From contig JAGFNW010000014.1 in assembly GCA_017592665.1 (NCBI GenBank), positions 1 through 64,000 of the forward strand: a stretch of 64,000 nt of DNA, read 5' to 3'. This stretch comes from Streptosporangiaceae bacterium NEAU-GS5 (lineage in GTDB: Bacteria; Actinomycetota; Actinomycetes; Streptosporangiales; Streptosporangiaceae). The notes under the pieces were generated by a model. The model was given only the letters and a program-made list of their open reading frames with translations, was not told the DNA's origin and searched no databases. Positions 17,289-26,196 of this stretch are shown piece after piece; the stretch's first letter is position 1; each line of letters starts with the position of its first letter. Both the position numbers and the translations under genes were made by a program.

Positions 17289-18491
17289 ATGAAGGTCCCG
17301 AGCATGAAGGTTTCGGGCCTCCGCCGCAGGAAGGCAGTCGACCTTCCCGGGGTGACGGCAGTGGCGAGGATCGACCGACGGACGAAGAGGCTGACCAAGC
17401 GCCTCAAGCCGGGGGAGATCGCGATCATCGATCACGTGGACGTCGACCGGGTCAGCGCGGAGGCTCTGGTGGCGTGCGGCGTCGCGGCGGTGGTCAACGT
17501 GGCCGCCTCGATCAGCGGCCGCTATCCCAACCTTGGGCCACAGATCCTCGTCGAGGCCGGCATTCCGCTGATCGACAGCGCGACGCCCGACCTGTTCGAG
17601 CGCGTCCGCGAGGGCGACATGGTCCGCATCCAGGATGGCGTGATCTTCCTGGCCGAAGGCGACGAGCTGGTCGGGAAGGGCGAGCTGCACTCGGCCGAGA
17701 CGGTCGCGGCGGCCATGGCCGAGGCCAGGGCGGGCCTGTCGATGCAGATCGAGGCCTTCACCGCCAACACCATGGAGTATGTGCGCCGCGAGCGCGACCT
17801 GCTGATCGACGGCGTCGGCGTGCCCGACGTGCGCACGGCCATGGACGGGCGGCACGCCCTGATCGTCGTCCGCGGTTATCACTACAAAGAAGACATCGCG
17901 GCCCTGCGCCCCTACATCCGCGAGTTCCGTCCGGTCCTGATCGCGGTCGACGGCGGCGCCGACGCCCTGATCGAGGCGGGCTATCTGCCCGACATGATCG
18001 TGGGCGACTTCGACTCGGTCTCCGACAAGGCGCTGACCTGCGGCGCCGAGCTGGTCGTGCACGCCTATCGAGACGGCCGGGCGCCCGGTCTCGAGCGCGT
18101 GCGGCGGCACGGCCTCGACGCGGTGATCTTCCCGGCGGCGGCGACGAGCGAGGACATCGCGATGCTGCTGGCCGACGACAAGGGCGCCTCGCTCATCGTG
18201 ACCGTGGGCACCCATCGCACGCTGGTCGAGTTCCTCGACAAGGGGCGGGCCGGCATGGCCAGCTCCTTCCTCACCCAGCTGCGGGTGGGCAGCAAGCTGG
18301 TCGACGCGAAGGGTGTCAGCCGCCTTTACCGCAGCCGCATCTCCACGGGGTCGCTGCTGCTGCTCGTGGCCACTACGGTCATCACGATCGGCGTCGTGCT
18401 GTACGTCTCGCCGGTGGGCAAGGTGTGGCTCACGGCGATCGCCGAGACGTGGAACTCATTCACCTTCTGGCTGGTCGGGCTCTTCTCGTGA
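17289..18491 (+). CDS. steA: SteA-like cell division membrane protein
   Basis: 400 residues. A cytoplasmic part with a thiamine-pyrophosphokinase-like segment (AVDGGADALIEAGYLPDMIV then GDFDSVSDKAL) is followed by a single C-terminal membrane helix (about 355-380, GSLLLLVATTVITIGVVLYV). In actinomycetes SteA and SteB form a complex that stabilises the division ring. Starts at 17289 or 17307 are both possible. The stop overlaps steB (GTGA), supporting co-translation. Confidence 0.88.
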   Translation: MKVPSMKVSGLRRRKAVDLPGVTAVARIDRRTKRLTKRLKPGEIAIIDHVDVDRVSAEALVACGVAAVVNVAASISGRYPNLGPQILVEAGIPLIDSATPDLFERVREGDMVRIQDGVIFLAEGDELVGKGELHSAETVAAAMAEARAGLSMQIEAFTANTMEYVRRERDLLIDGVGVPDVRTAMDGRHALIVVRGYHYKEDIAALRPYIREFRPVLIAVDGGADALIEAGYLPDMIVGDFDSVSDKALTCGAELVVHAYRDGRAPGLERVRRHGLDAVIFPAAATSEDIAMLLADDKGASLIVTVGTHRTLVEFLDKGRAGMASSFLTQLRVGSKLVDAKGVSRLYRSRISTGSLLLLVATTVITIGVVLYVSPVGKVWLTAIAETWNSFTFWLVGLFS

Positions 18492-19447
18492 TCGATTTTC
18501 GCTATCATCTCGTCTCCATCGTGGCGATCTTCCTGGCGCTCACGGTGGGCATCGTGCTGGGCAGCACGGTGCTCGACAACACCTTGGTCAAGTCGACAGA
18601 CGTGCTGCTCGACCAGGCGCGCGAGCAGAACGACGCCTATCGCGCCCAGATCATCCACCTGCAGGAGCTCAGCGAGGGCGACAACGCGTTCGTCACCACG
18701 CACAGCGGCGAGCTCGTCGGGGGGCGGCTCACGGGCGAGCGCGTGGTCCTGGTCGAGGCGCCGGGGGCGTCGGCAAGCATGCGCGACCCTCTGGAGAAGA
18801 TGATCGACGCTGCCGGAGGCGACTTCGCCGGGCGGGTCACCTTCACCGACAAGTACATCGCGAAGGAGCAGGCCGCCGTCGTCGACGGCCTGGCCGGCAC
18901 GCTCTCGCCCGATGGCAGGCCATTCCCGGACGGCGCCTCGCCGTACGACAAGGCGGCCTCGGTGATCGCCAACGCGATCGTCACGGCCAACCGCAGCGAG
19001 CAGCGCACGGTCAACGGCGCGACCGTCAGCGTGCTGGCGTCCTTCCAGGCCGGCGGCCTGATCACGGTCAGCGGCGATCCGGCCGAGCGCGCCACGCTCG
19101 CCATCGTGATCGCGCCCAGCCAGCCGTACGACGGCGACTACGCCGAGGCGCAGACCGCCGCCGTGGTGTCGCTCGCCGCGGGGCTCGACAACGTCGGCAT
19201 GGGCACCGTTCTCGCCGGTTCGACCCTGGCGTCCGACCAGGGCGGCGTGATCGCGGCGCTTCACGACGACGGCACGGCGGCGGCCAAGGTGACCAGTGTC
19301 GACACGGTCGATATGCCCGCGGGGCGGGTCGTCGTGGTCTACGCTCTGCGGGAGCAACTGGCCGGTCGTGCCGGGGCGTACGGCGTCGGCAGCGAGGCGA
19401 CGGCCTTCGAGCCTCCGGTTCCGGTGAGCCCCACCCCATCTCCCTGA
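18488..19447 (+). CDS. steB: SteB/MctB-type envelope protein
   Basis: 319 residues from GTG 18488, which overlaps the steA stop; a larger open frame upstream is a shadow over steA. The N-terminus MIDFRYHLVSIVAIFLALTV then GIVLG is a signal-anchor helix typical of the family (older name: copper transporter MctB). A predicted extracellular coiled-coil follows (LDQAREQNDAYRAQIIHLQE). It works with SteA at the division septum in relatives. The C-terminus is Pro/Ser-rich. Confidence 0.88.
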   Translation: MIDFRYHLVSIVAIFLALTVGIVLGSTVLDNTLVKSTDVLLDQAREQNDAYRAQIIHLQELSEGDNAFVTTHSGELVGGRLTGERVVLVEAPGASASMRDPLEKMIDAAGGDFAGRVTFTDKYIAKEQAAVVDGLAGTLSPDGRPFPDGASPYDKAASVIANAIVTANRSEQRTVNGATVSVLASFQAGGLITVSGDPAERATLAIVIAPSQPYDGDYAEAQTAAVVSLAAGLDNVGMGTVLAGSTLASDQGGVIAALHDDGTAAAKVTSVDTVDMPAGRVVVVYALREQLAGRAGAYGVGSEATAFEPPVPVSPTPSP

Positions 19448-19465
19448 GTCCGGAGGTCCCCCGAA

Positions 19466-20272
19466 GTGAACAAGTGGCTGGGCGCGCTGGCCGGCGCCGC
19501 TGTCGGGGCGGTGGCCGCGCGGACGGCGCTGGCCGTGTTCCGGCGGCGCGCGCCTTATGGGGACGCCGATACCTGGGCTCGCACCAACCACCGGGGCGAG
19601 ACGGTGACGCTGCTGGAAGGCCCGGCCTTCGTGGCGGGCGCGAGCGCGGCCGTCGCACTGGCCCCCGGCCTGCCGGGCCGCGTCCGGGCCGCCGCGCTGG
19701 TGGCCGGGCTGGGCAGCGGCCTGCTCGGCGCCTATGACGACATTTTCGGCACCACCGCCTCCAAGGGCTTCAAGGGCCACCTGACCGCCCTGTCGAAGGG
19801 CGAGGTGACCAGCGGCGCCGTCAAGATCCTCGGCATCGGCGTCACGGGCCTGGCCGCCGCCGTGCTCGCGCCGAAGGATCACACGGCCGACGCGCTGATC
19901 AACGGCGCGCTCATCGCGGGCAGCGCCAACCTGGCCAACCTGTTCGACCTGCGGCCCGGCCGGGCGATCAAGGTGGGGCTGATCGCGGGCGCGCCACTGC
20001 TGCCGGCCGCGGCGATCCCGCTGGGCGCGGCCGCCGCTCTGCTCCCCGAAGACCTGGGTGAGCGCGCCATGCTCGGCGACTCGGGCGCCAACGCGCTCGG
20101 CGCGCTGCTGGGCCTGGCCGCCGCCACCCGCCTCGGCCGGCCCGGCCGCCTGGTGGCGCTCGGCACGGTCGTGGCGCTGACCGCGGCCTCGGAGAAGGTC
20201 AGCTTCACCAAGGTCATCGCCGGTAATCCGGTGCTCCATCGGATCGACATGCTGGGGCGGCGCCCCATTTGA
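19466..20272 (+). CDS. MraY/WecA-like (glycosyltransferase family 4) membrane protein, short
   Basis: 268 residues from GTG 19466. Several hydrophobic helices and family-like motifs are visible: LGAYDDIFG, NLFDLRPGRAIK and MLGDSGANALGALLG. These match polyprenyl-phosphate phosphosugar transferases of the MraY/WecA superfamily. It is shorter than the usual ~350 residues, so activity is uncertain. It ends inside the start of murJ (TTGA overlap), placing it in a cell-envelope operon. Confidence 0.75.
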   Translation: MNKWLGALAGAAVGAVAARTALAVFRRRAPYGDADTWARTNHRGETVTLLEGPAFVAGASAAVALAPGLPGRVRAAALVAGLGSGLLGAYDDIFGTTASKGFKGHLTALSKGEVTSGAVKILGIGVTGLAAAVLAPKDHTADALINGALIAGSANLANLFDLRPGRAIKVGLIAGAPLLPAAAIPLGAAAALLPEDLGERAMLGDSGANALGALLGLAAATRLGRPGRLVALGTVVALTAASEKVSFTKVIAGNPVLHRIDMLGRRPI

Positions 20273-21855
20273 GCAGAGGGGTCGCCGGCGCGGCCGTGCT
20301 GATCGGCGCGATCACGATCCTCGCCAGGGTCACCGGGTTCGCCAAACAGCTGGTCTTCGCCCGCGCCGTCGGCACCAACTGCCTGGCCACCGCCTACTAC
20401 ACGGCCAACCAGGTGCCCAACATCGTCTTCGAGCTGGTCGTCGGTGGCGCGCTGGCCGGCATGGTGGTTCCCGTGCTGGCCGGGCGGGTCGACGCCACGG
20501 CGGAGGCCGGCCGCATCGCGTCGGCGCTGATGACGTGGGTGCTGACGCTGCTGGTGCCGCTCGCGATCGTGGTGGGCCTGCTGGCCGGCCCGATCACGGG
20601 CCTGTTCACCGGCGGGGTGCGCGGCTGTGATCCGGCCGCCCTCGGCGACGTCGCGGCCCGCATGCTGGTCGTCTTCGCCCCGCAGATCCCCTTGTACGGC
20701 ATGGCGGTCGTCCTCTACGGGCTCCTCCAGGCGCACCGCAGGTTCACGGCTCCCGCGCTGGCCCCGCTGGTCTCGAGCGTCGTGGTGATCGTCGCCTATC
20801 TGGCGTTCGCGCCGCTCAGCGAAGGTCTGCGGGATCCGGCGCAGGTGCCGCGCCCGGCAGAGCTGGCGTTGTCGGCCGGCACCAGTCTCGGCGTGCTGGC
20901 GCTGGTCGTGACCGTGCTGGGGCCCGCGGCCCGGCTGGGCCTGCCGTGGCGGCCCGCCTATCGCTTCCCTGACGGCGTGGCCCCGATCGTGCGGCGGCTC
21001 GCCCTGGCCGGTCTCGCGGCCCTGCTCGCCCAGCAGGTGGCGATGGCCGTGGCGCTCAAGCTGGCGAACGCGCAGGGCGGGGCCGGCGTGCTGGCCGCCT
21101 ACAACTACGCGTGGGCGATCTACATGGTCCCCTACGCCGTGCTGGCCGTGCCGATCGCCACGAGCGCGTTCCCCGAGCTGTCGGCCCGCGCCGGTGACGG
21201 CTCCGAGAGCGCCTTCGCCGCGCTCGCCTCGCGTACCACCCGGGCCGTCACGGTGATCTCCGGCCTCGCGGCGGGCGCGCTCGCTGCGGTGGCCACGCCG
21301 GTCGCGGCCGTGTTCCTCAGCCAGACCGACACCCAGGTGCCGGAGGCGGATTTCGCCCGCGCCATCGCGCTGTTCGCGCCCGGGCTCGTCGGATTCGGGC
21401 TGATGACCCACCTCAGCAGGGTCCTGTACGCCGACGGGAGGGGCCGCGCGGCGGCCCGTGGCCAGGTCCTGGGCTGGGCCGCGGTGGTCGTGGCGCAGAC
21501 GGTGTTCGTCTTCGCCTTCCCGGACGAGTGGAAGCTCGGTGGGCTGGCCCTCGGGCAGACGGCGGGCATGACGCTGGGCGGCGTGCTGTTGCTGGCCGCG
21601 GTGTGGCGGGCCCGGGGCAGGGCCGTTCTCGCTGGGATGGGGCGGGCCTCGGTGGCGGCGGTGGCGGGTGGTGTGGCCGGGTTCCTCGCGGGCACGGGCG
21701 TGGCCGTCCTCCTCGGCTCCGCCGGGCCCTGGCGCGCCCTGGTGACCGCTGTGGCGGCCGGAATCGCTGCTGTGGGGGTGGGAGGGCTGGTGGCGGCGTC
21801 CGTGGACCCCTCGGACGTACGGGCCACGTTGGCGAAGGCAGGGAGGCCGTCATGA
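20269..21855 (+). CDS. murJ: MurJ/MviN lipid II flippase
   Basis: 528 residues, predicted start TTG 20269. The N-terminus VLIGAITILARVTGFAKQLV, then TAYYTANQVPNIVFELVVGG, is the MurJ signature, and about 13-14 membrane helices follow. MurJ moves lipid II across the membrane for peptidoglycan synthesis. It overlaps both neighbours by four bases. This may be an additional, shorter MurJ-type protein, as actinomycetes often carry a second long one near the origin. Confidence 0.88.
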   Translation: MSRGVAGAAVLIGAITILARVTGFAKQLVFARAVGTNCLATAYYTANQVPNIVFELVVGGALAGMVVPVLAGRVDATAEAGRIASALMTWVLTLLVPLAIVVGLLAGPITGLFTGGVRGCDPAALGDVAARMLVVFAPQIPLYGMAVVLYGLLQAHRRFTAPALAPLVSSVVVIVAYLAFAPLSEGLRDPAQVPRPAELALSAGTSLGVLALVVTVLGPAARLGLPWRPAYRFPDGVAPIVRRLALAGLAALLAQQVAMAVALKLANAQGGAGVLAAYNYAWAIYMVPYAVLAVPIATSAFPELSARAGDGSESAFAALASRTTRAVTVISGLAAGALAAVATPVAAVFLSQTDTQVPEADFARAIALFAPGLVGFGLMTHLSRVLYADGRGRAAARGQVLGWAAVVVAQTVFVFAFPDEWKLGGLALGQTAGMTLGGVLLLAAVWRARGRAVLAGMGRASVAAVAGGVAGFLAGTGVAVLLGSAGPWRALVTAVAAGIAAVGVGGLVAASVDPSDVRATLAKAGRPS

Positions 21856-22913
21856 GGGACCTGCTGCTGGTTCTTGGCACCAGCGCGGGCGGAGTGGGGC
21901 GGCACGTCCGGATGCTCGCGGAGGGCGTGACGGCCACGGGGGCGTCCGTCGTCGTGGCCGGGCCGCGCGAGGCCGAGCACGACTTCGGCTTCACCGCAGT
22001 GGGCGCGCGGTTCGCGCCGCTGCCGATCGCCGATCGCCCGCGTCCCGCCGAAGACCTGCGCACGGTCCGCGAGCTCCGGCGGCTGGCCGCGGGCGCCGGC
22101 GTCGTCCACGCGCACGGCCTGCGGGCCGGCGCCCTGGCCGGTCTCGCCGGCGGCCCCGTCGTGGTGACCTTGCACAACGCCCTTACCGCGGGCGGCGCCG
22201 TCGGCGTCGTCTACCGGGTGCTCGAACGCGTCGTGGCACGCCGTGCCAGGCACATCCTCGTTGTCTCGCCCGACCTGGGGGAGCGGATGCGGCGGCTCGG
22301 GGCCAGGCGGGTCAGCCCGGCCGTGGTCCCGGCGCCACTTCTCGGGGCGCCCACGAAGACGGCCGCCGAGGTCCGCGCCGAGCTGGGCGCGGGGGAGCGG
22401 CCCGTGCTCCTCACCCTCGCCCGTCTGGCGCAGCAGAAGGGCCTGGAGACGCTCCTCGACGCCGCTGCCCTGCCGTACGGGACGAGACCGCTCTTCGTGG
22501 TGGCGGGCGACGGGCCGCTGCGCGGCGCGCTGCAGGCCCGGATCGACGCCGAGGGGCTCCCCGTGACCCTGCCGGGCGTCGCGGCCCCGCAGGACCTCCT
22601 GCAGGTCGCCGCGGCGCTCGTGGTGCCCAGCAGGTGGGAGGGGCAGCCGCTGAGCGTTCAGGAGGCGCTGCGCGCCGGGCGCCCGGTCGTCGCGACCGCC
22701 GTCGGCGGCCTGCCGGACATGGTCGGCGACGCGGGGCTGCTGGTCCCTCCAGACGACCCGCGGGCCCTTCAGCGGGAGATCGCCCGCCTCCTCGAGGCCC
22801 CTGGCCTGGCTGCTCAGCTCTCGGCGAACGCCGCCGCCCGCAGGCTTCCGACCACGGACGACGCGCTCCGCGCGGTCAGTGAGACCTATGACACGTTGAA
22901 CGAAGGGAAGTAG
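21852..22913 (+). CDS. Glycosyltransferase family 4 protein
   Basis: 353 residues from ATG 21852 overlapping the murJ stop (ATGA). GT-B fold features are visible: an N-terminal GTSAGGVGRHVRMLAEGV segment and VHAHGLRAGALAG. The C-terminal nucleotide-sugar domain has LARLAQQKGLETLLDAA, VVPSRWEGQPLSVQEALRAG and PVVATAVGGLPDMV. It probably adds a sugar to a lipid or envelope carrier; the substrate is not known. Confidence 0.88.
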   Translation: MRDLLLVLGTSAGGVGRHVRMLAEGVTATGASVVVAGPREAEHDFGFTAVGARFAPLPIADRPRPAEDLRTVRELRRLAAGAGVVHAHGLRAGALAGLAGGPVVVTLHNALTAGGAVGVVYRVLERVVARRARHILVVSPDLGERMRRLGARRVSPAVVPAPLLGAPTKTAAEVRAELGAGERPVLLTLARLAQQKGLETLLDAAALPYGTRPLFVVAGDGPLRGALQARIDAEGLPVTLPGVAAPQDLLQVAAALVVPSRWEGQPLSVQEALRAGRPVVATAVGGLPDMVGDAGLLVPPDDPRALQREIARLLEAPGLAAQLSANAAARRLPTTDDALRAVSETYDTLNEGK

Positions 22914-22944
22914 AGCTCACTCCATACCGTTATGCTGAAGGCGG

Positions 22945-23050
22945 TTGAGGGGGAGTATCCCTTCCACGGCAGTCCCGTCATCACGGCGCACGCGCCCGGG
23001 CTGCCGGCCCTGACGCTGTTTGGTCTGGGTGGGAGAGACCTTCGGCGATG
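22945..23050 (+). promoter_or_regulatory. yybP-ykoY-type manganese riboswitch upstream of terC
   Basis: The leader of the terC gene contains the hallmark blocks of this riboswitch class in order: GGGGGAGTATCCC (about 22949-22961), CCCGTCATCACGGC (about 22974-22987), a GC-rich arm CGCGCCCGGGC, and GGGAGAGACCTTCGGC (23031-23046). The class senses Mn2+ and controls Mn exporters and TerC/Alx proteins, exactly the gene that follows. TATGCT at 22931-22936 is a possible -10 element just before it. No covariance search was run. Confidence 0.75.
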
Positions 23051-23078
23051 ACGTCGTGCACGCCGGAGGTTTTCTGAA

Positions 23079-24077
23079 ATGCTCGTTCCTGTGTGGGCCT
23101 GGGTAGCGGTGATAGCCGCGCTGCTCGTGGTGCTGGCCATTGATCTCTGGGTGGTGGACCGTGGGGAGCCCCGCGAGTTCTCCATGAGACAGGCCGGCTT
23201 CTGGGTCGGACTCTACGTCTCGATGGCGGTCGCCTTCGGCGTGCTGCTGTTGATCTGGCGCGGGCCGACATCGGCCGGCGAGTTCTTCGCCGGCTATCTG
23301 ACCGAATACAGCCTCAGCGTCGACAATCTGTTCGTCTTCTACATCATCATGGCGCGGTTCGCGGTTCCGCGGATCTACCAGCATCGAGTCCTGCTGGTGG
23401 GAATCGTGATAGCGCTGATCATGCGTGGCGTCTTCATAGCCGTCGGGGCCGCCGCGCTCACCCGCTTCAGCTGGCTGTTCTACGTGTTCGGGATCTTCCT
23501 GGTCTACACGGCGTACACCCTGGTCCGCGATCACGACAAGGACGACTCGGAGTTCAAAGAGAACGTGGTGCTCCGGCTGGCCCGGCGGATCTTCCCGACC
23601 ACCGCCGGCTTCGTCGGGTCGCGGATAACGGTCCGCGTCGACGGGCGGCGGCTGGTCACCCCGATGCTGATCGTGATGATCGCCATAGGGACCACCGACC
23701 TGCTGTTCGCGCTCGACTCGATTCCGGCCATCTTCGGTCTCACGAAGGACGCGTTCATCGTCTTCAGCGCCAACGCCTTCGCCCTGATGGGCCTGCGACA
23801 GCTGTACTTCCTTCTCGGCGGGTTGCTACAGCGCCTGGTCTACATCAGCTACGGGCTGTCGTTCATCCTGGGTTTCATCGGCGTTAAACTGATCTTGGAG
23901 GCCATGCACGAGGGCGGGATCGACTGGGCGCCGCAGATCCCGATCTGGGTCTCCCTGCTCGTCATCACGGCCAGCATGGGTGTGACCACCGTGGCCAGTT
24001 TGATCAAGGTGCGCCGCTCAGACCAGGGCGCGCCGCTCGATGAGGGCATAACCGGAAGGCATGGCGCCACGTCATAG
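23079..24077 (+). CDS. TerC/Alx family membrane protein
   Basis: 332 residues with about nine membrane helices. The conserved TerC motifs are GYLTEYSLSVDNLFVFYIIM near residue 70 and TDLLFALDSIPAIFGLT near 210, carrying the paired acidic residues of the family. Alx, YkoY and TerC proteins export or handle manganese and, in some bacteria, help metalate exoenzymes. A manganese riboswitch-like leader precedes it, supporting a Mn2+ role rather than tellurite resistance. Confidence 0.92.
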   Translation: MLVPVWAWVAVIAALLVVLAIDLWVVDRGEPREFSMRQAGFWVGLYVSMAVAFGVLLLIWRGPTSAGEFFAGYLTEYSLSVDNLFVFYIIMARFAVPRIYQHRVLLVGIVIALIMRGVFIAVGAAALTRFSWLFYVFGIFLVYTAYTLVRDHDKDDSEFKENVVLRLARRIFPTTAGFVGSRITVRVDGRRLVTPMLIVMIAIGTTDLLFALDSIPAIFGLTKDAFIVFSANAFALMGLRQLYFLLGGLLQRLVYISYGLSFILGFIGVKLILEAMHEGGIDWAPQIPIWVSLLVITASMGVTTVASLIKVRRSDQGAPLDEGITGRHGATS

Positions 24078-24079
24078 CG

Positions 24080-24138
24080 GCACAGCAGAGGCCCTAGCGC
24101 AATCGGGAATGAGACTGTTTGCTTGTCTCGTTGTGCCA
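24080..24138 (+). terminator. Likely terminator after terC
   Basis: An inner hairpin AATGAGAC (24108-24115) / GTCTCGTT (24125-24132) pairs over eight bases including one G-U. GGCACA near 24080 and TGTGCC near 24132 could extend it. It follows the terC stop and precedes a new promoter. Confidence 0.55.
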
Positions 24139-24158
24139 AAGTCAGGCCGAGAGATGGG

Positions 24159-24164
24159 TAATAT
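24159..24164 (+). promoter_or_regulatory. Candidate -10 element for psd-pssA
   Basis: TAATAT in the context GGGTAATAT is close to the sigma-70-type -10 consensus and lies 55 bases upstream of the psd start. No good -35 is seen. TATATA at 24205 is a weaker alternative, too close to the start codon. Confidence 0.4.
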
Positions 24165-24219
24165 CGCCCGCTAGGCGTTGTTACTCACCTTTCTCCTCGA
24201 AGAGTATATAAGGTTCCCT

Positions 24220-24873
24220 GTGTCCAAGGATTCTGGTAGTCCCCGCGGGCGGGTCAAGCTCGCGCGCGGGGTGTCCCCATGGCTGGCCCCGGCGGCCGTC
24301 GCCGCCGCGGTCACCTCCGCCCTCGCCGTGCGATCGCCGCGCTGGGGCTTGGCCGCCGCGCCGCTCGTCGCGCTGACCGGCGGCATGCTGTGGTTCTTCC
24401 GCGACCCCGAGCGCGTTCCAGGAGAGGGACGGGTGCTGTCGCCCGCCGACGGCGTGGTGCAGAGCATCGACCCGTGGGGCGACGGCAGGACCCGGGTCGC
24501 GATTTTCATGAGCCCGGTGAACGTGCACGTCAACCGCGCCCCCGTGGCCGGCACCGTGACGTCCGTAGAGCACGTGGCAGGCGGCTTCGTCCCCGCCTTC
24601 AACAAGGACAGCGACCAGAACGAGCGGGTCGTGTGGCACTTCGCGAGCGCCGACGACGCGATCGGCGACCTCGAGATGGTCCAGATCGCCGGCGCCGTCG
24701 CGCGCCGGATCATTCCGTACGTCCCGGCCGGGACGAAGGTGGCCCAGGGCGACCGCGTCGGGCTGATCAGGCTCGGCTCGCGGGTCGACGTCTACCTGCC
24801 GGCCGGCGTCGAGCCCGCCGTCACCGTCGGCGACAAGACCGTAGCGGGGGTGACGCGCCTTGACCGCGCATGA
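24220..24873 (+). CDS. psd: Phosphatidylserine decarboxylase, short actinobacterial type
   Basis: 217 residues from GTG 24220 (AAGG six bases upstream); the frame extends 14 codons further without a good start. Two N-terminal membrane helices are followed by FFRDPERVP, SPADGVVQSI, FMSPVNVHVNR (active-site His) and the self-cleavage site LGS (about 185-187), where the pyruvoyl group forms on the serine. It converts phosphatidylserine to phosphatidylethanolamine. The gene overlaps pssA, which supplies its substrate. Confidence 0.93.
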   Translation: MSKDSGSPRGRVKLARGVSPWLAPAAVAAAVTSALAVRSPRWGLAAAPLVALTGGMLWFFRDPERVPGEGRVLSPADGVVQSIDPWGDGRTRVAIFMSPVNVHVNRAPVAGTVTSVEHVAGGFVPAFNKDSDQNERVVWHFASADDAIGDLEMVQIAGAVARRIIPYVPAGTKVAQGDRVGLIRLGSRVDVYLPAGVEPAVTVGDKTVAGVTRLDRA

Positions 24874-25714
24874 GTCCCCGCACGACCTGGGCGACGCCTG
24901 GGCGCTCCACCACGTGAACGACGAGATCGACGAGCCGGTGGGCCCGGTCGGCCGGGCGTTCCGGCTGTCGGCCGCCGACTCCCTGTCGCTGGGCAACGCC
25001 CTCTGCGGCTTCCTGGCCGTCTGCGTGCTGGCCTGGTCGGCCATCACCGACCTCCAGACCAGCGGCAAGTTCGAGCCCGACCCGCGCTTCTTCGGCACCG
25101 CCGTGGTGCTGCTGCTGCTCGGCGCGACCTGCGACCTGTTCGACGGGCTCGTCGCCCGCCGCTTCCGCGCGTCGGCCATGGGGGCCGAGCTCGACAACCT
25201 GGCCGACGTGATCAGCTTCGGCTTCGCGCCGGCGTTCATGGTGGTCATCTGGGCCGGATTCTCCGGTCGGCTGCCGCTCTGGCTGGTGCTGGTGGCCGCC
25301 GGGTCGGTGCTGATCGCCGGTGTCGTACGGCTTGCCAGGTTCGCCTGCGTGAAGACCAAGAGCGGCGACTTCATGGGGCTGCCCATACCTATGGGGGCCA
25401 TGACGGTCGTCTCGATCGTGCTGCTGTTCCAGCCGAGCTACTACACGGTCGCCGGCATCTTCGCCGTGGCGTGGCTGATGGTCAGCCGGATCGAGTATCC
25501 GAAGCCCAAGGGCAACCTCGCGGCCGTGGTCCTCGCCTGGATGCTGATCAATGTGGCGTGCCTGACCATCTGGGCCGCCCGGCTCGCCGGCGGCGACCAG
25601 CTGATCACGGTCGGGGCCACCATGCAGATCGCCATCGTGGCGGCCATCCCGCTGCGTGTGCTGATGTTCAAGCGCGAGCAGCGCAAGGAGCGCCGGGAGT
25701 CCGAGCGGGTCTGA
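24860..25714 (+). CDS. pssA: CDP-diacylglycerol-serine O-phosphatidyltransferase
   Basis: 284 residues, start TTG 24860 overlapping the end of psd. It carries the CDP-alcohol phosphotransferase motif D92-x2-D95-G96-x2-A99-R100-x7-G108-x3-D112-x3-D116, within CDLFDGLVARRFRA, on the cytoplasmic side of a multi-helix membrane protein. It makes phosphatidylserine from CDP-diacylglycerol and serine. Gene order psd-pssA is standard in actinomycetes. Confidence 0.94.
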   Translation: MTAHESPHDLGDAWALHHVNDEIDEPVGPVGRAFRLSAADSLSLGNALCGFLAVCVLAWSAITDLQTSGKFEPDPRFFGTAVVLLLLGATCDLFDGLVARRFRASAMGAELDNLADVISFGFAPAFMVVIWAGFSGRLPLWLVLVAAGSVLIAGVVRLARFACVKTKSGDFMGLPIPMGAMTVVSIVLLFQPSYYTVAGIFAVAWLMVSRIEYPKPKGNLAAVVLAWMLINVACLTIWAARLAGGDQLITVGATMQIAIVAAIPLRVLMFKREQRKERRESERV

Positions 25715-25741
25715 CAGCCCGGATTCTGCGACAATGAGCGC

Positions 25742-26038
25742 ATGCTTCGTGAGCACACCCGGACGTATTTCCTCGGAAAACTCGCGAGAGAGCTCGAGGT
25801 GCGCGGGCTGGCCTGCGCGCTGCGCCCCAGCCCGCCGTCTTTGCGGGTGAGCGACCCGGAGACGCTCATGTTCTCCGAGATCGTCGACTGCGTGGCCATG
25901 GCCGACGGCTGGGTCTACCGATGGTCCTGGGGCGACGTGCTGTCCTCGGCCGAGGATCCGGCTGCGGCCGCGGAGCGGATCGTCAAGGTGTTCACGTCGG
26001 GGACGCCGCATCCCCTCGCGAATCAGGATGATCTATAG
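25742..26038 (+). CDS. Conserved hypothetical protein, 98 residues
   Basis: A small protein that I do not recognise. It begins MLREHTRTYFLGKLARELE and has alternating helix/strand character with FSEIVDCVAMADGWVYRWSW in the middle. It starts 27 bases after pssA and may be co-transcribed. Codon use matches the neighbours, so it is probably a real gene. Function is unknown. Confidence 0.65.
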   Translation: MLREHTRTYFLGKLARELEVRGLACALRPSPPSLRVSDPETLMFSEIVDCVAMADGWVYRWSWGDVLSSAEDPAAAAERIVKVFTSGTPHPLANQDDL

Positions 26039-26039
26039 G

Positions 26040-26189
26040 ATGCACGACATGTCCGACATCGAGCGCCTGTTCGCCGGGCTCGAAATGGTCGAGCCCGGCG
26101 TCGTCGTGATCGACGAGTGGCACGGCGACGGCGTTTCCCACGGCCTGCACGTCAGCGCCGACGGCGGGGCCGGCCGCACGACCGGTTGA
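26040..26189 (+). pseudogene. Remnant of a SAM-dependent methyltransferase (DUF574-like C-terminus)
   Basis: An open frame of 49 codons from ATG 26040 reads SDIERLFAGLEMVEPGVVVI, then DEWHGDG. This resembles the last ~30 residues of the large actinomycete DUF574/SAM methyltransferase family (pattern FDGLELVEPG...W.PD). The SAM-binding domain is absent upstream, where an unrelated gene ends. It is most likely a decayed fragment; a short expressed peptide is less likely. Confidence 0.55.
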
Positions 26190-26196
26190 ACCCGGA

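Noticed and set aside
17240-19447. Single 735-codon frame covering both steA and steB regions
   Set aside because: Its first 416 codons are out of frame with steA and R/G/P-rich. The signal-anchor MIDFRYHLVSI marks the real steB start at 18488.
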